DNA of 64,000 nucleotides from Algibacter lectus (GCF_900112395.1 NZ_FOLN01000002.1:558001-622000); one strand, 5' to 3'; shown: positions 44,741 through 54,432, counted from the first letter of the stretch. Made by a program: numbers and translations. Notes: generated by a model from the sequence alone, not told the origin.

Positions 44741-44781
44741 TCAATCATTATGCCAACCAAAAATAACTGACACAGTGTCAT
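44741..44781 (-). promoter_or_regulatory. Sigma-54-like promoter and palindromic operator upstream of dnaK
   Basis: The minus strand contains TTGGCATAATGATTGA (44756-44741), close to the sigma-54 consensus TGGCAC-N5-TTGC, with GG and the following G at the correct distance but -12 reading GA and not GC. Twelve bases upstream of the GG-containing box is a perfect 13-bp palindrome, TGACACAGTGTCA (44769-44781). Further upstream, TCACCT...TGTCA occurs twice (44843-44852 and 44854-44866). These look like activator sites; the assignment to sigma-54 is inference. Confidence 0.5.
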
Positions 44782-44876
44782 ATTTTTAATTTTCAGGTGC
44801 CGTATCACTTTACAGACCTAGTTATATGCAGCAAAACGCCGGTCACCTGTCATTCACCTACTGTCAATTTAAATAT

Positions 44877-44970
44877 TTGGGCGCATCCCAAAAGGATCGG
44901 GCTCTCACTACTCGCTCCTCCTTAGGTCGGGAGCTCAAACAAACCGTTCCATCCCTTGCGCATATATCTG
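44877..44970 (-). repeat. Dispersed foldable repeat, copy D (subfamily 2)
   Basis: In minus orientation GCGCAAGGGATGGAACGG ... GAGTAGTGAGAGCCCGATCC-TTTTG-GGATGCGCCC. The fixed hairpin is ATCC/GGAT here instead of ACCC/GGGT, a compensatory change. The central hairpin pairs GCTCC (44914-44918) with GGAGC (44930-44934). The 420-bp gap from 44688 to 45107 holds the dnaK regulatory region, this copy and the promoter of the serine dehydratase; an antisense frame through it (44864-45148) is not a gene. Confidence 0.8.
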
Positions 44971-45073
44971 CCAACTTTAGTAAGCCAATCCAATAAATTT
45001 CAATTTGCAATGGTTTTACATTTTGTTTATAAAAAATTGACACATTATTTAAACCTTCTCTTAAAACATTATA

Positions 45074-45081
45074 TATATTTG
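45074..45081 (+). promoter_or_regulatory. -7 promoter element of the L-serine dehydratase gene
   Basis: TATATTTG, an exact match, 26 nt upstream of the ATG. Confidence 0.6.
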
Positions 45082-45107
45082 TCTCCAAATACAACGTTTT
45101 CGTAACT

Positions 45108-46529
45108 ATGGAATGTATCTCTGTTTTCGACATGCTAAAAATAGGCATTGGCCCATCAAGTTCTCATACCTTAGGGCCTTGGCGTGCCGCCGAGCGCTGG
45201 ATTAGCGAATTAAAAGCGAACAGCACTTTTAGTAAGGTTGAAACTATTCAGGTCGATTTATATGGATCATTATCCCTAACTGGAAAAGGCCATGCTACAG
45301 ACTATGCTGTAATGCTTGGTTTAACCGGTGCCGACCCAGAAACATTGCCTATAGAAACTATAGAAACCACTATTGCAGATATAAAAGCAACTCAAAAAAT
45401 ACATTTTAACAACGAGAAAATATTAGATTTTACACCAGAAACAAATATTGTTTTCAATAAAAAGTTTTTACCATTTCATTCCAATGGCATCACATTTAGT
45501 GCTATAATCAATGGCAAAAGAGCGAAATCGACCTTCTACTCTATTGGTGGCGGATTTGTTGTAAAAGAAGAACGTAAAAATGCTAAAAAGAATTTTGAAA
45601 TAAAATGTTCTTTTCCCTATCCTATTGATAAAGGAACAGAATTATTAAAATTCTGCAAAGATTTAAATAAACCCATTTCTGAAGTTGTTTTAGAAAACGA
45701 AAAATCTATTCGTACAGAAGAAGAAATAGATTATGAGTTAAAACGCATTTGGGATACCATGCTAGAATGTATGTATACCGGCTGCCATACCGAAGGGCAT
45801 TTGCCTGGAGGTTTAAACGTGCGCCGTAGAGCATTTGACATGCATAAACGCTTACAAGGATCATCTCCATACTCAAATCCTGTAGAATGGATTTACTCCA
45901 TTAGAAATACCGAAGTTAAATTTAGACAAATATTAAAATGGGTAAGCTGTTTTGCATTAGCTGTAAACGAAGTTAATGCGGCATTAGGTCGTGTAGTTAC
46001 AGCTCCTACAAATGGTAGTGCTGGTGTAATTCCGTCTGTATTAATGTATTATTTAGTAATAGAAAATCACGATGGTAACTTTGAGGATATTAAAAAATTC
46101 TTATTAGTTGCTGGAGAAATTGGCAGTGTCTTTAAAAAAGGAGCCACAATATCGGCTGCCATGGGCGGTTGTCAGGCTGAAATTGGAGTATCATCTGCAA
46201 TGGCTGCTGGAGCATTAACAGAATTACTTGGTGGCTCACCAGAACAAGTTTTAGTAGCTGCCGAAATTGCTATGGAACATCATTTAGGTTTAACCTGTGA
46301 TCCTATTGGAGGTTTAGTACAAATACCCTGTATAGAACGTAATGCCATGGGAGCCATAAAAGCTATAAATGCTGCAGAACTAGCTCTAGATACCGACCCA
46401 AACAACGTAAAAGTACCTCTAGACAAAGTGGTTAACACCATGTGGGAAACAGCAAAAGACATGAACTCTAAATACAAAGAAACCAGCGAAGGAGGCTTAG
46501 CTGTTGGAGTTAATATGTCTGATTGTTAA
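45108..46529 (+). CDS. sdaA: L-serine ammonia-lyase (iron-sulfur type, single chain)
   Basis: The 473-aa enzyme converts L-serine to pyruvate and ammonia. The beta-type domain comes first ([24 protein letters not shown]), then the alpha-type catalytic domain with [19 protein letters not shown] and the Fe-S cluster Cys residues in [39 protein letters not shown], and a C-terminal Cys (VNMSDC). Beta-then-alpha fusion is the usual bacterial single-chain form. It is monocistronic. Confidence 0.95.
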   Translation: MECISVFDMLKIGIGPSSSHTLGPWRAAERWISELKANSTFSKVETIQVDLYGSLSLTGKGHATDYAVMLGLTGADPETLPIETIETTIADIKATQKIHFNNEKILDFTPETNIVFNKKFLPFHSNGITFSAIINGKRAKSTFYSIGGGFVVKEERKNAKKNFEIKCSFPYPIDKGTELLKFCKDLNKPISEVVLENEKSIRTEEEIDYELKRIWDTMLECMYTGCHTEGHLPGGLNVRRRAFDMHKRLQGSSPYSNPVEWIYSIRNTEVKFRQILKWVSCFALAVNEVNAALGRVVTAPTNGSAGVIPSVLMYYLVIENHDGNFEDIKKFLLVAGEIGSVFKKGATISAAMGGCQAEIGVSSAMAAGALTELLGGSPEQVLVAAEIAMEHHLGLTCDPIGGLVQIPCIERNAMGAIKAINAAELALDTDPNNVKVPLDKVVNTMWETAKDMNSKYKETSEGGLAVGVNMSDC

Positions 46530-46593
46530 TTCTATTTTAATTACTTCTTTTTCTTCTAAAAGACATCTTTTTAATTTCACTTAAGTTTTAATC

Positions 46594-46631
46594 AAAAAAA
46601 AAGTCTCTTCCCAAATTAATGAGAAGAGACC
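46594..46631 (-). terminator. Terminator of the sigma factor/56-aa/MscS operon
   Basis: In the minus direction GTCTCTTC and GAAGAGAC pair around a 10-nt loop and nine Ts follow, about 60 nt after the MscS stop. Confidence 0.82.
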
Positions 46632-46691
46632 AGTAGAAAGTGGTTCGTAATACAAAATAGTAACCAACCAAATTTTAACCCTAACTTAAAG

Positions 46692-47507
46692 TTAATCTTG
46701 CACTCTTACTTGACTTTCCACTATATCTTTAATAGGAATTACTATTTTTCCTGTTGTTGTTTTTAAGGTTACCGATATACCATCGATAGACTCTATTTCT
46801 CCTTTTATATCGTTGAACTCAATAATTTGTCCAACTTCGTATATTTTTCTTGTGTAGAACGTTCTAAACAAATCGCCTACTACTTTTTGCGCTCCTAATC
46901 CAACAGCCAAAGCAAATGCTAATAAAAAGGCTGCCAAAATCATGGTAATGTTACTTGTAATTATTTCAGTATCTACACCAGCTTGGTTTAAAGCTGTAAT
47001 AGAAATAAATATAAGCAGTAACATAAATATTGACTGACTTATCATTTTACCGCCAGACAATTCCATAGACTCAAAGAACGATTGCAAAGATTTTTTAACA
47101 AAATTCGCAAACAATAAACCAATAACAAATATGGCTAGAGCCGTAATTAATCTTGGTAAATAACCAATAACACTTTTAATACCATCAGAGATCATTGTTA
47201 AATTCAATAGATCTGTAACAATCATTATTAAAATAATGTAAAGCATCCATTTAACAAATTTCGCTACAATATCAATAACATTAAATTGTATCTTCTTATC
47301 ACCAAATAAGTCAATTTCATTTAATTTATCATCCAGCTTATCAGCCTTCACAAATTTTAATGACTTCCTTATAATATTAACTACTAGTTTAATAATTAAT
47401 ATTCCAATGATTATACCAATTATCGCTCCTGCGATAGTAGGTAATACACTTACTATACTTTCCCAAATTGTACTTAATGATGCTTTTAAGCTGTCGACAA
47501 GGTTCAT
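46692..47507 (-). CDS. Small-conductance mechanosensitive channel (MscS family)
   Basis: The 271-aa protein has four or five membrane helices (VLPTIAGAIIGIIIGILIIKLVVNII, WMLYIILIMIVTDLL, LITALAIFVIGLLFANFVKKSL, MISQSIFMLLLIFISITAL) and the pore helix/beta-domain region ILAAFLLAFALAVGLGAQKVVGDLF ... YEVGQIIEFNDIKGEIESIDGISVTLKTTTGKIVIPIKDIV. This is a short MscS, ending after the middle beta domain and lacking the C-terminal vestibule portion. It opens under membrane tension to release solutes. The gene is 24 nt downstream of a 56-aa gene that overlaps an ECF sigma gene, so the three form an operon. Confidence 0.88.
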   Translation of the reverse strand: MNLVDSLKASLSTIWESIVSVLPTIAGAIIGIIIGILIIKLVVNIIRKSLKFVKADKLDDKLNEIDLFGDKKIQFNVIDIVAKFVKWMLYIILIMIVTDLLNLTMISDGIKSVIGYLPRLITALAIFVIGLLFANFVKKSLQSFFESMELSGGKMISQSIFMLLLIFISITALNQAGVDTEIITSNITMILAAFLLAFALAVGLGAQKVVGDLFRTFYTRKIYEVGQIIEFNDIKGEIESIDGISVTLKTTTGKIVIPIKDIVESQVRVQD

Positions 47508-47530
47508 TTTATTTAGAGTATTTTGGTTAC

Positions 47531-47701
47531 TTATTTTCTACTTCTCATGGTAAGCTCTATCACGCTGGATAAATTGTACGAAAACAATTCGGCTATTTCC
47601 ATTATTAACTTGGCCATGGCAATATCGCTCATAACCTTAGCCTTCAGTTCTTGTGGAACTTCCTTTAATGGCTTATTTATGTCTAAAAACGGGTTTTCCA
47701 T
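47531..47701 (-). CDS. 56-aa protein translationally coupled to the ECF sigma factor
   Basis: The ATG at 47699-47701 overlaps the sigma-factor stop codon by one base (TAATG on the minus strand) and the frame runs to TAA at 47531-47533. The product begins MENPFLDINKPLKEVPQEL and is mostly helical with two Met-rich stretches (KVMSDIAMAKLIMEIAELF); it ends VIELTMRSRK. There is no membrane segment. Codon use and position between two operon genes support it being real. The coupling suggests a sigma-factor partner such as a small anti-sigma or stabiliser, but no known anti-sigma motif is visible. Confidence 0.82.
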   Translation of the reverse strand: MENPFLDINKPLKEVPQELKAKVMSDIAMAKLIMEIAELFSYNLSSVIELTMRSRK

Positions 47702-48285
47702 TATCCAAGGTTATTATTATAAACGGTCACTAATTTATCCTTAGCTCGTTTAATTCGCATTTTTACTGCACTTTCTCCTATTCCAAGAACATCTTCAATT
47801 TCTTTTATAGTTAAGGAGTCTTGATATTTTAAAAGCAAAATCATTTTTTCCTCCGGAGAAATCAACTCTAATGCTATTTTTAATTTATCAACTTTCATAC
47901 TTAGAAAGCTACTATCATCTTCCTCTTCTTCATAGAGGCTTTCTACATTTTCTGCATCAGCATAATCTACTGATTGTTTTTCTATTTTTTTTGCTGTATT
48001 TCGGGTTACATAATTTACACAATGATTATAAGTGAAGGCATATAACCAAGTTGAAAATTTAGAATTTCCTTTAAAACTTGCTAATTTAACAAATAACTTT
48101 AAAAATACATCTTGTGTTAAATCTTTTGCTTCATCTTCATCTTTAGCAAACCCCATACACTTGTTATATACTAAGGTGGCATACCTATCGTATAGAACTT
48201 CAAAAAGCAGCGTATCGTTGCTTTGAACGATGCCTTTGATCAAATCCTCGTCGGATTTTTTATTAATTTTTGGTAGGGTTTTCAA
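47701..48285 (-). CDS. ECF-type RNA polymerase sigma factor with TTG start
   Basis: The 194-aa protein has region 2 (LLFEVLYDRYATLVYNKCMGFAKDEDEAKDLTQDVFLKLF, WLYAFTYNHCVNYV) and region 4 (ISPEEKMILLLKYQDSLTIKEIEDVLGIGESAVKMRIKRAKDKL). An acidic linker, EEEEDD, joins them. The frame is closed upstream by TAG and the only initiator before region 2 is TTG at 48283-48285. The stop overlaps the start of the 56-aa gene. Target promoters are unknown, but autoregulation of the channel operon is plausible. Confidence 0.9.
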   Translation of the reverse strand: MKTLPKINKKSDEDLIKGIVQSNDTLLFEVLYDRYATLVYNKCMGFAKDEDEAKDLTQDVFLKLFVKLASFKGNSKFSTWLYAFTYNHCVNYVTRNTAKKIEKQSVDYADAENVESLYEEEEDDSSFLSMKVDKLKIALELISPEEKMILLLKYQDSLTIKEIEDVLGIGESAVKMRIKRAKDKLVTVYNNNLG

Positions 48286-48541
48286 ATTTAGCTTACGCTA
48301 GTTTAATGGTTACAATTGTTAAGACACTCATACATTTAAAAGGTCACAATCTTTTTCATATTTCTTTTTAAAAACACGAAACAAGACTGTAATCACCTAA
48401 AATGAAGACGATTATAGTTTAAAATAAAAATAAATGTTTTTTGGAATTCATCTTTGAAGGAATAAGCTCTAACTGTTTAATGTAAATTTAACACAATTTT
48501 AAGAAAATAACACTTTCTATCTCTTCTTTTTTATAAGAAAT

Positions 48542-48580
48542 AAAAAAAAAGGCTGCTAATCGAAATTAGACAGCCTTCAA
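48542..48580 (-). terminator. Terminator of the second lpd gene (UUCG tetraloop)
   Basis: In the minus direction AAGGCTG-t-CTAAT, loop TTCG, ATTAGCAGCCTT and a T-run follow about 40 nt after the stop. The 335-bp gap 48286-48620 contains this hairpin and the upstream region of the sigma-factor operon; I see no other feature in it. Confidence 0.88.
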
Positions 48581-48620
48581 AATGTTAGCAATAATTCAAT
48601 ATTAAATTAAATACTGAAAT

Positions 48621-50021
48621 TTATATATGTAATGCTCTATCTTCAGTTGCAGCTAAGGCGGCTTCTTTGATAGCTTCTGTAAATGTTGGGTGCGCGTGAG
48701 ACATGCGAGATACATCTTCCGCGGAAGCGCGATACTCCATAGCAACAACAGCTTCAGCAATCATATCGGCAGCACGAGCGCCAACCATATGCACTCCTAA
48801 AATTTCATCTGTAGTTTTATCGGCTAAAACTTTTACAAAACCATCTAGATCCATACTCGCTCTACTTCTACCTAAAGCACGCATTGGAAATTGACCTGTT
48901 TTATATGCCACGCCAGCTTCTTTTAATTGCTCTTCTGTTTTACCAACAGTAGCAACCTCTGGCCATGTGTAAACAACACCTGGAATTAAGTTATAATCTA
49001 TATGTGGTTTTTGCCCTGCAATAGTTTCTGCTACAAAAACACCTTCTTCTTCAGCTTTGTGAGCTAACATCGCACCTTTAATAACATCTCCAATAGCATA
49101 AATATTAGATGCACTAGTTTGTAAATGCTCATTTACATCTACTAAACCACGATCTGTTAATTTTACACCAGCAGCTTCGGCATTTAAACCATCTGTATAA
49201 GCATGACGTCCAACAGATACTAAACAATAATCACCTCTAAACTCTACTTCTTCTCCTTTTTTATTATCTGCTTTAACGATAACTTCATCGCCAACACGTT
49301 CCACAGATTTTACTTTGTGAGATGCGTTAATTTTGAATTTTTGTTTCTTTAAAACTTTATTTAATTCTTTAGATAAACCAGCATCCATTGTCGGAATAAT
49401 ACGGTCCATATATTCTACCACAGTTACTTCTGCACCAAGACGTTTGTAAACTTGTCCTAATTCTAAACCAATAACTCCTCCACCAATAACGATTAGGTGT
49501 TTCGGAATTTCTTTTAATTTTAAAGCTTCTGTAGATGTAATTACACGTTCTTTATCTAAAGTGATAAATGGTAATGTAGATGGTTTACTTCCGGTAGCAA
49601 TAATGGTATTTTTTGCTTCAATCTCGATAGTTTCTTCACCAGCAATTGTGATATGCGTAGCATCTTTAAAACTTCCTAAACCTTGATAAACATCAATGTT
49701 ATTCTTCTTCATTAAAAAATCAATTCCGCCTGTTGTTTGATCTACAACAGCTTGTTTGCGGCTTATCATTTTTTCTAAATTCACTTTAATTTCACCAGGA
49801 ATTTCAATACCGTGCTCTTCAAAATGTTTTACAGCATCATCATAATGGTGCGAAGAATCTAAAAGCGCCTTACTCGGGATACAACCTACATTTAAACATG
49901 TACCTCCAAGGGTACTATATTTTTCAATAATTGCAGTTTTCATTCCTAATTGTGCACAGCGAATTGCTGCTACATAGCCTCCTGGACCTGAGCCAATAAC
50001 GGCTACATCGTATGAATTCAT
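48621..50021 (-). CDS. lpd: Dihydrolipoyl dehydrogenase (E3), paralogue 2
   Basis: The 466-aa enzyme carries DVAVIGSGPGGYVAAIRCAQLG (FAD), the redox disulfide in GGTCLNVGCIPSKALL, VIGGGVIGLELGQVYKRLGAEVTVVEY (NAD) and IYAIGDVIKGAMLAHKAEEEG (FAD), and ends with the catalytic HAHPTFTEAIKEAALAA. The CLNVGC and HAHPT forms match the E3 of 2-oxoglutarate dehydrogenase more than the CLNWGC type at 582. Its own strong promoter (50059-50088) and terminator make it a single-gene unit. Confidence 0.95.
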   Translation of the reverse strand: MNSYDVAVIGSGPGGYVAAIRCAQLGMKTAIIEKYSTLGGTCLNVGCIPSKALLDSSHHYDDAVKHFEEHGIEIPGEIKVNLEKMISRKQAVVDQTTGGIDFLMKKNNIDVYQGLGSFKDATHITIAGEETIEIEAKNTIIATGSKPSTLPFITLDKERVITSTEALKLKEIPKHLIVIGGGVIGLELGQVYKRLGAEVTVVEYMDRIIPTMDAGLSKELNKVLKKQKFKINASHKVKSVERVGDEVIVKADNKKGEEVEFRGDYCLVSVGRHAYTDGLNAEAAGVKLTDRGLVDVNEHLQTSASNIYAIGDVIKGAMLAHKAEEEGVFVAETIAGQKPHIDYNLIPGVVYTWPEVATVGKTEEQLKEAGVAYKTGQFPMRALGRSRASMDLDGFVKVLADKTTDEILGVHMVGARAADMIAEAVVAMEYRASAEDVSRMSHAHPTFTEAIKEAALAATEDRALHI

Positions 50022-50058
50022 AATATCTTTTTGAAATTTATCATTGTAATTTGAAAAT

Positions 50059-50088
50059 CAAAAATACGAATGTTTTATGGGAAGTCAA
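50059..50088 (-). promoter_or_regulatory. Promoter of the second lpd gene
   Basis: The minus strand reads TTG (50088-50086), 19-bp spacer, TATTTTTG (50066-50059): exact elements with optimal spacing, 37 nt before the ATG. Confidence 0.8.
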
Positions 50089-50220
50089 TAAAAAAAATAA
50101 CATATCAAATAGAATTATAATTCTTCTATTTCTTTAGCCTAATTATTTAAAATTCACTTATAAAAAGGGTTAAATGCTATATTATTCACAGAATTGGTTA
50201 ACCAATTTAGAAATATCTCT

Positions 50221-50499
50221 CTAAACCTCAATAATTGTTTCTTTTGCTTTGTAGACATAGGTGTAAAGCCACATAAGCGTGAATGTTGGTATAACATCTA
50301 GACCTGGCGCTGCTTCTTCTAAGAAAGAAATAACGGCTGCAATTTTACCTGGTTTACCTTTGTAAAGCTTCGCCATTAACCAAGCTGAAACAGGAGCCCA
50401 TACCACATCGGTAAATTCTCCAAAACCTGGGATTACGAAAGAGACATAGCCTAAAGCATCAAAGGCAATACTAATTGCTAATTTTTTGTATTTGTTCAT
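50221..50499 (-). CDS. Small conserved-looking membrane protein
   Basis: The 92-aa protein has hydrophobic segments (LAISIAFDALGYVSFVIPG, FTDVVWAPVSAWLMAKLY, VIPTFTLMWLYTYVY) separated by a KGKPGKIAAVISFLEEAAPGLD stretch. Gly and Pro in the segments, as in VIPGFGEFTDVVWAPVSA, give it a characteristic look, but I cannot assign a function. It is 57 nt downstream of folE on the same strand and may be co-transcribed. Confidence 0.75.
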   Translation of the reverse strand: MNKYKKLAISIAFDALGYVSFVIPGFGEFTDVVWAPVSAWLMAKLYKGKPGKIAAVISFLEEAAPGLDVIPTFTLMWLYTYVYKAKETIIEV

Positions 50500-50555
50500 G
50501 TAATAGTAATTTATACTTTTGGATAAACAAGAAACATACCAAAATTATTTTTTGC

Positions 50556-51143
50556 CTACTTCCCTATTAATTTTAAGAATTCGTTTCTAGTTTCAATTTT
50601 CTCAAATTGACCTCTAAATCCAGATGTTGTAGTTATAGAGTTTTGTTTTTGCACACCACGCATCATCATACACATATGTGACGCTTCTATTACTACAGCT
50701 ACACCTTGAGGCTTTAAAGTATCGTTTATACAGTCTAAAATTTGTTCTGTTAAACGCTCTTGCACTTGTAATCGTCTGGCAAAAACATCTACAATTCTCG
50801 GTAATTTACTTAAGCCAACAATGTGTCCGTTTGGAATATAAGCAATATGTGCTTTTCCAAAAAAAGGTAAAATATGATGCTCGCAAAGTGAATACAACTC
50901 GATATCTTTTACAATAACCATTTCATTATAAGACTCCTTAAACATAGCGCCTTTTAATATTTCTACAGGATCTTGATCGTAACCTTGTGTTAAAAACTGC
51001 ATAGCTTTTGCTGCCCGTTCTGGAGTTTTTACTAAGCCTTCCCGCTCGGTATCTTCACCTAAATCTTCAATGATGTTTCGATATCTATTTTTAACATCAT
51101 CGGTAACCTGCATGTTGTATTCTTCTAGCTTTCTGTAAGGCAT
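50556..51143 (-). CDS. folE: GTP cyclohydrolase I
   Basis: The 195-aa enzyme makes 7,8-dihydroneopterin triphosphate, the first step of folate and queuosine precursor synthesis. Motifs: [20 protein letters not shown], the zinc site [22 protein letters not shown] with Cys and His, [23 protein letters not shown], and the second zinc Cys in [15 protein letters not shown]. It is a type IA, zinc-dependent enzyme. Confidence 0.96.
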   Translation of the reverse strand: MPYRKLEEYNMQVTDDVKNRYRNIIEDLGEDTEREGLVKTPERAAKAMQFLTQGYDQDPVEILKGAMFKESYNEMVIVKDIELYSLCEHHILPFFGKAHIAYIPNGHIVGLSKLPRIVDVFARRLQVQERLTEQILDCINDTLKPQGVAVVIEASHMCMMMRGVQKQNSITTTSGFRGQFEKIETRNEFLKLIGK

Positions 51144-51264
51144 CTTGTACTATAATTTAATTTCGAAAATAAATATAAGTCTAAAAATGGACTATACAAT
51201 AAAATTGATTCAAAATTGTACGGTATAACTTAAAGTAGTAATTTCACGCCTATATTTTATTGAG

Positions 51265-51927
51265 ATGATTAAAGCAAAAAACATTCAGAAATTCTACGAC
51301 GATTTACAAGTTTTAAAAGGCGTTGACATACATATTAAACCTAGCGAAGTAGTATCTATTGTAGGAGCTTCGGGTGCGGGTAAAACAACTCTTTTACAAA
51401 TTTTAGGAACCTTAGATAAGGCATCACCTGTTGCCGATTTTGAATTAATTATAAACAACATCAATATTGGCGAACTTAACGATAAGGCTTTAGCTAAATT
51501 TAGAAACGAGCATATTGGGTTTATTTTTCAGTTTCATCAATTACTACCTGAATTTACAGCCATAGAAAACGTTTGTTTACCTGCTTTTATTAAAGGAACT
51601 AATAAAAAAGATGCCGAAAAACGCGCTAAGGAGTTGTTAGATTTCCTTGGCTTATCACATCGTTATAACCACAAGCCAAATGAATTATCTGGAGGGGAAC
51701 AACAACGTGTTGCTGTCGCAAGAGCCCTTATTAATAGTCCTGCTTTAATTTTTGCAGATGAACCTTCGGGGAATTTAGATAGTGAATCTGCTGAGAATTT
51801 ACATAGTTTATTCTTTAAATTAAGAGATCAATTCGGGCAAACCTTCGTGATTGTAACCCATAATGAAGAACTTGCTAATCTTGCAGATAGAAAATTAACT
51901 ATGGTAGATGGTAATATTGTGAGTTAA
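51265..51927 (+). CDS. ABC transporter ATP-binding protein, LolD-like
   Basis: The 220-aa ATPase has Walker A GASGAGKT (33-40), Q-loop [15 protein letters not shown], signature [15 protein letters not shown], Walker [14 protein letters not shown] and H-loop VTHNEEL. The MacB/LolD/FtsE type, with the insert before Walker B and GNLDSE, fits lipoprotein release (LolCDE). No lolC/E membrane gene is adjacent, so the assignment to lipoprotein sorting is by family. Its 3' end overlaps the MFS gene by 4 nt (convergent). Confidence 0.85.
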   Translation: MIKAKNIQKFYDDLQVLKGVDIHIKPSEVVSIVGASGAGKTTLLQILGTLDKASPVADFELIINNINIGELNDKALAKFRNEHIGFIFQFHQLLPEFTAIENVCLPAFIKGTNKKDAEKRAKELLDFLGLSHRYNHKPNELSGGEQQRVAVARALINSPALIFADEPSGNLDSESAENLHSLFFKLRDQFGQTFVIVTHNEELANLADRKLTMVDGNIVS

Positions 51928-53090
51928 GATCTCTTTAAAAGCCCAACAAGACCTAAAACGGGGCCAATAGCAATAAACAAAAACAAATATTTTACAGCCA
52001 TAACATCTATTAAACTGCTAGCCAATTGAATACTTACAATGGTTACAGCAAACCCAATAGAGTTAACAATAGTCAATGCCGTGCCTTTATGTTCTGCATT
52101 AACATTTTGCGCGACTAAGGTTGAAAATAATGGAGAGTCGGCCACGACAACCATACCCCAAAACACCAAAAATATTATAAAGCTAATTTCCGATTCTAAA
52201 CTAAAAAATAACGGAGATACTAAACAGCAAATACCAGAAAGTGTTAATGCCATGGCTCCTACCTTTTTGATTCCAAACATTTGAGATAAATAGCCCGAAA
52301 TTACACAAGCAATTCCTCCAGAAGCTATAATTATAAAACTTAGTAATGGAATGTTAAACGTTACGCTTCGGTGATACTCCACATAAGCACTTAAAAGTAC
52401 GGGAACAAAAGCCCAAAAGGTATACAGTTCCCACATGTGGCCAAAATATCCAAATGCCGCCTTTCTAAACTCGCGCACTTTAAACACGTTAAATAGCACC
52501 GAAACATCAAATTTAGCTGCCGATTTCCTATAAGCTCCATTTGGTACAAAAGCAAACATAACACCACCTCCTAGCACAGCCAAAGCAGTTGTTGTATAAA
52601 TGATGTCTTGCCATAAAAAACCGCTTCCAAAGCCTTTTAAAACGTGAGGGAAAGCAGTTCCTAAAACTAAGGCGCCAACCAAAAACCCTAAAGATTTCCC
52701 GAGGCCTTTATTGTAATAATCGGCAGCAATTTTCATTCCTACGGGATAAATACCAGCTAGAAAAAAACCTGTAAAAAACCGAAGCATTACTAAACTCCAA
52801 AGATTATGATTTTCTAAAACAATTAAAACATTAAAAACAGCCGCCAGAACAGCACTTATAAAAAATACTTTTGAAGGTGCAAAGCGATCGGTAATGGTTA
52901 AAAGTGCAAATAAAAAGGTTCCGATAATAAAACCAAATTGCACAGCTGATGAAAGATGCCCTAAAGCCAAACTATTTAAATTAAAGTTAGTTACTAAATC
53001 TTCAATAACTCCATTTGTAGCAAACCACAATGAGGTGCAACAAAATTGAGAAAAAACAATAATTGGTAAAATATACTTGGCTGGCTTCAT
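51924..53090 (-). CDS. MFS transporter
   Basis: The 388-aa protein has about twelve hydrophobic helices, a short N-terminus with two Cys ([16 protein letters not shown]), and a typical MFS A-loop region ([26 protein letters not shown]). Other recognisable parts are [26 protein letters not shown] and the C-terminal half [26 protein letters not shown]. The substrate cannot be told from sequence or neighbours. Its start is 137 bp from the divergent AraC regulator. Confidence 0.87.
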   Translation of the reverse strand: MKPAKYILPIIVFSQFCCTSLWFATNGVIEDLVTNFNLNSLALGHLSSAVQFGFIIGTFLFALLTITDRFAPSKVFFISAVLAAVFNVLIVLENHNLWSLVMLRFFTGFFLAGIYPVGMKIAADYYNKGLGKSLGFLVGALVLGTAFPHVLKGFGSGFLWQDIIYTTTALAVLGGGVMFAFVPNGAYRKSAAKFDVSVLFNVFKVREFRKAAFGYFGHMWELYTFWAFVPVLLSAYVEYHRSVTFNIPLLSFIIIASGGIACVISGYLSQMFGIKKVGAMALTLSGICCLVSPLFFSLESEISFIIFLVFWGMVVVADSPLFSTLVAQNVNAEHKGTALTIVNSIGFAVTIVSIQLASSLIDVMAVKYLFLFIAIGPVLGLVGLLKRS

Positions 53091-53227
53091 TAAAATAAAT
53101 AAGAAAACGAATTTAGTTTTTAATTGGCTAGTAAGACGGATGAAAAGTCAACTTATTACAATATTTTTGCTAATTTTATAAAGCATATCCCTATTAACTT
53201 AAAATTAAATAGTAATTAGATAAAAAT

Positions 53228-54304
53228 ATGAACTTATCGAAATGGTATCAACTTATCAAGCCTAATTTCAGGTTCTATAAAGATGGTTTTTTTGAATTTC
53301 CTTATTTAGCAAACACACCCGAATTATTCATAGAGTCAACTATAAAAACACCGGGAAGTAAGCATGCTGCTGAAGAGCAGGTAGTTTACAGAAACAATCC
53401 ATTTATTAATGGAGAAATGCATTATAGACAAATTGAAGAGGGTTTATGGCTCACTATCACTAATTTAAAGTTTAAGTATGATACCGTTATTAAATCTAAT
53501 TACGCCAATGGAATTCCTAGCGATCACTATTCAATAACTTTTACTGTATTTGAAAGCGAGGTTAAACTTCAAAATGTATTTATAGACAAAGTCCCTTTTC
53601 AAAACAAATTCTGGAGTTTTAAAAAACCAGGAACCGATGTAGGTGCTTGTTTTTATAAAGGATCAAAATGCCAGTTTTACATCTATTACATAAGTCCTAG
53701 CTGGTTAGAAAAACACGTTCCACTAGACATATTGGACCGTAAAATTCCATTTAAAAAATTTTTAGATTCAAGCAAAGGGTTTATTTCTTATCAAGATATT
53801 GTCCCTAATGCCGAAGAATTGTCGCATGATATACTGCAAACCTTCAAAACATTTAATAATGATGCTTTTAACTCTACAATATTAAAAGCACAAACATTAA
53901 GTATAATAACTACATTTTTTAAAAATGTTTTTACAGATACTAGAACTGATAATTACCAAGAAAAAAGCTCTGTAGATTACAAAGCTATCGCAAAGTGCGA
54001 ATCGATGATTTCAACAAAATTATCCAAACCTTTTATAGGAATTGATGCACTTGCCAAAGCATTCAATATGTCTTCTTCTAAACTAAAAGCGGATTTCAAG
54101 TCGGTTTACGGAACATCAATACTTCAATATAATATTGATAAAAAAATGGAACTAGCTATGCAGCTCGTCCTTAATACAACTATGCAAATAAAGCATATAG
54201 CTAAGGAAGTGGGTTATGATAGTTCTAGTAAATTTAGCGCTACTTTCAAGAAAAAGCACGGAAAACTCCCTTCAGAATTGCGTTCAGTTAGTAAATTGGA
54301 ATAA
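53228..54304 (+). CDS. AraC-family transcriptional regulator
   Basis: The 358-aa protein has an N-terminal effector or dimerisation region of unknown ligand (about 1-245) and a C-terminal HTH_18 domain (about 258-355) with two helix-turn-helix units: FIGIDALAKAFNMSSSKLKADFKSVYG and MQIKHIAKEVGYDSSSKFSATFKKKHGKLPSEL. AraC proteins usually bind direct repeats about 21 bp apart; such repeats lie just downstream, at 54433-54467, in front of the LamG adhesin gene. The likely role is activation of that gene. Confidence 0.9.
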   Translation: MNLSKWYQLIKPNFRFYKDGFFEFPYLANTPELFIESTIKTPGSKHAAEEQVVYRNNPFINGEMHYRQIEEGLWLTITNLKFKYDTVIKSNYANGIPSDHYSITFTVFESEVKLQNVFIDKVPFQNKFWSFKKPGTDVGACFYKGSKCQFYIYYISPSWLEKHVPLDILDRKIPFKKFLDSSKGFISYQDIVPNAEELSHDILQTFKTFNNDAFNSTILKAQTLSIITTFFKNVFTDTRTDNYQEKSSVDYKAIAKCESMISTKLSKPFIGIDALAKAFNMSSSKLKADFKSVYGTSILQYNIDKKMELAMQLVLNTTMQIKHIAKEVGYDSSSKFSATFKKKHGKLPSELRSVSKLE

Positions 54305-54432
54305 AAAATCATTTAATCTTAAAACTTCTCAAAGACTAACTACCCCTTATTTTAAGAGGCACAGAAGAGTGAATTCGACTATTTAAAAAAAATCAAAACC
54401 ACCGACAAAGTGCTACTTAAATCCGTTTAAAT

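Noticed and set aside
44864-45148. Minus-strand 94-aa frame upstream of the serine dehydratase
   Set aside because: It runs through repeat copy D and over the start of the serine dehydratase gene; other copies of the repeat have different frames, so it is not a protein.
47523-47744. Plus-strand 73-aa frame opposite the 56-aa gene
   Set aside because: The minus-strand frame overlaps the sigma stop (TAATG) and continues the operon; the plus frame is its shadow.
54405-54418. Third AraC half-site GACAAAGTGCTA
   Set aside because: It matches the repeat poorly and is 28 bp, not 21 bp, from the first clear copy.
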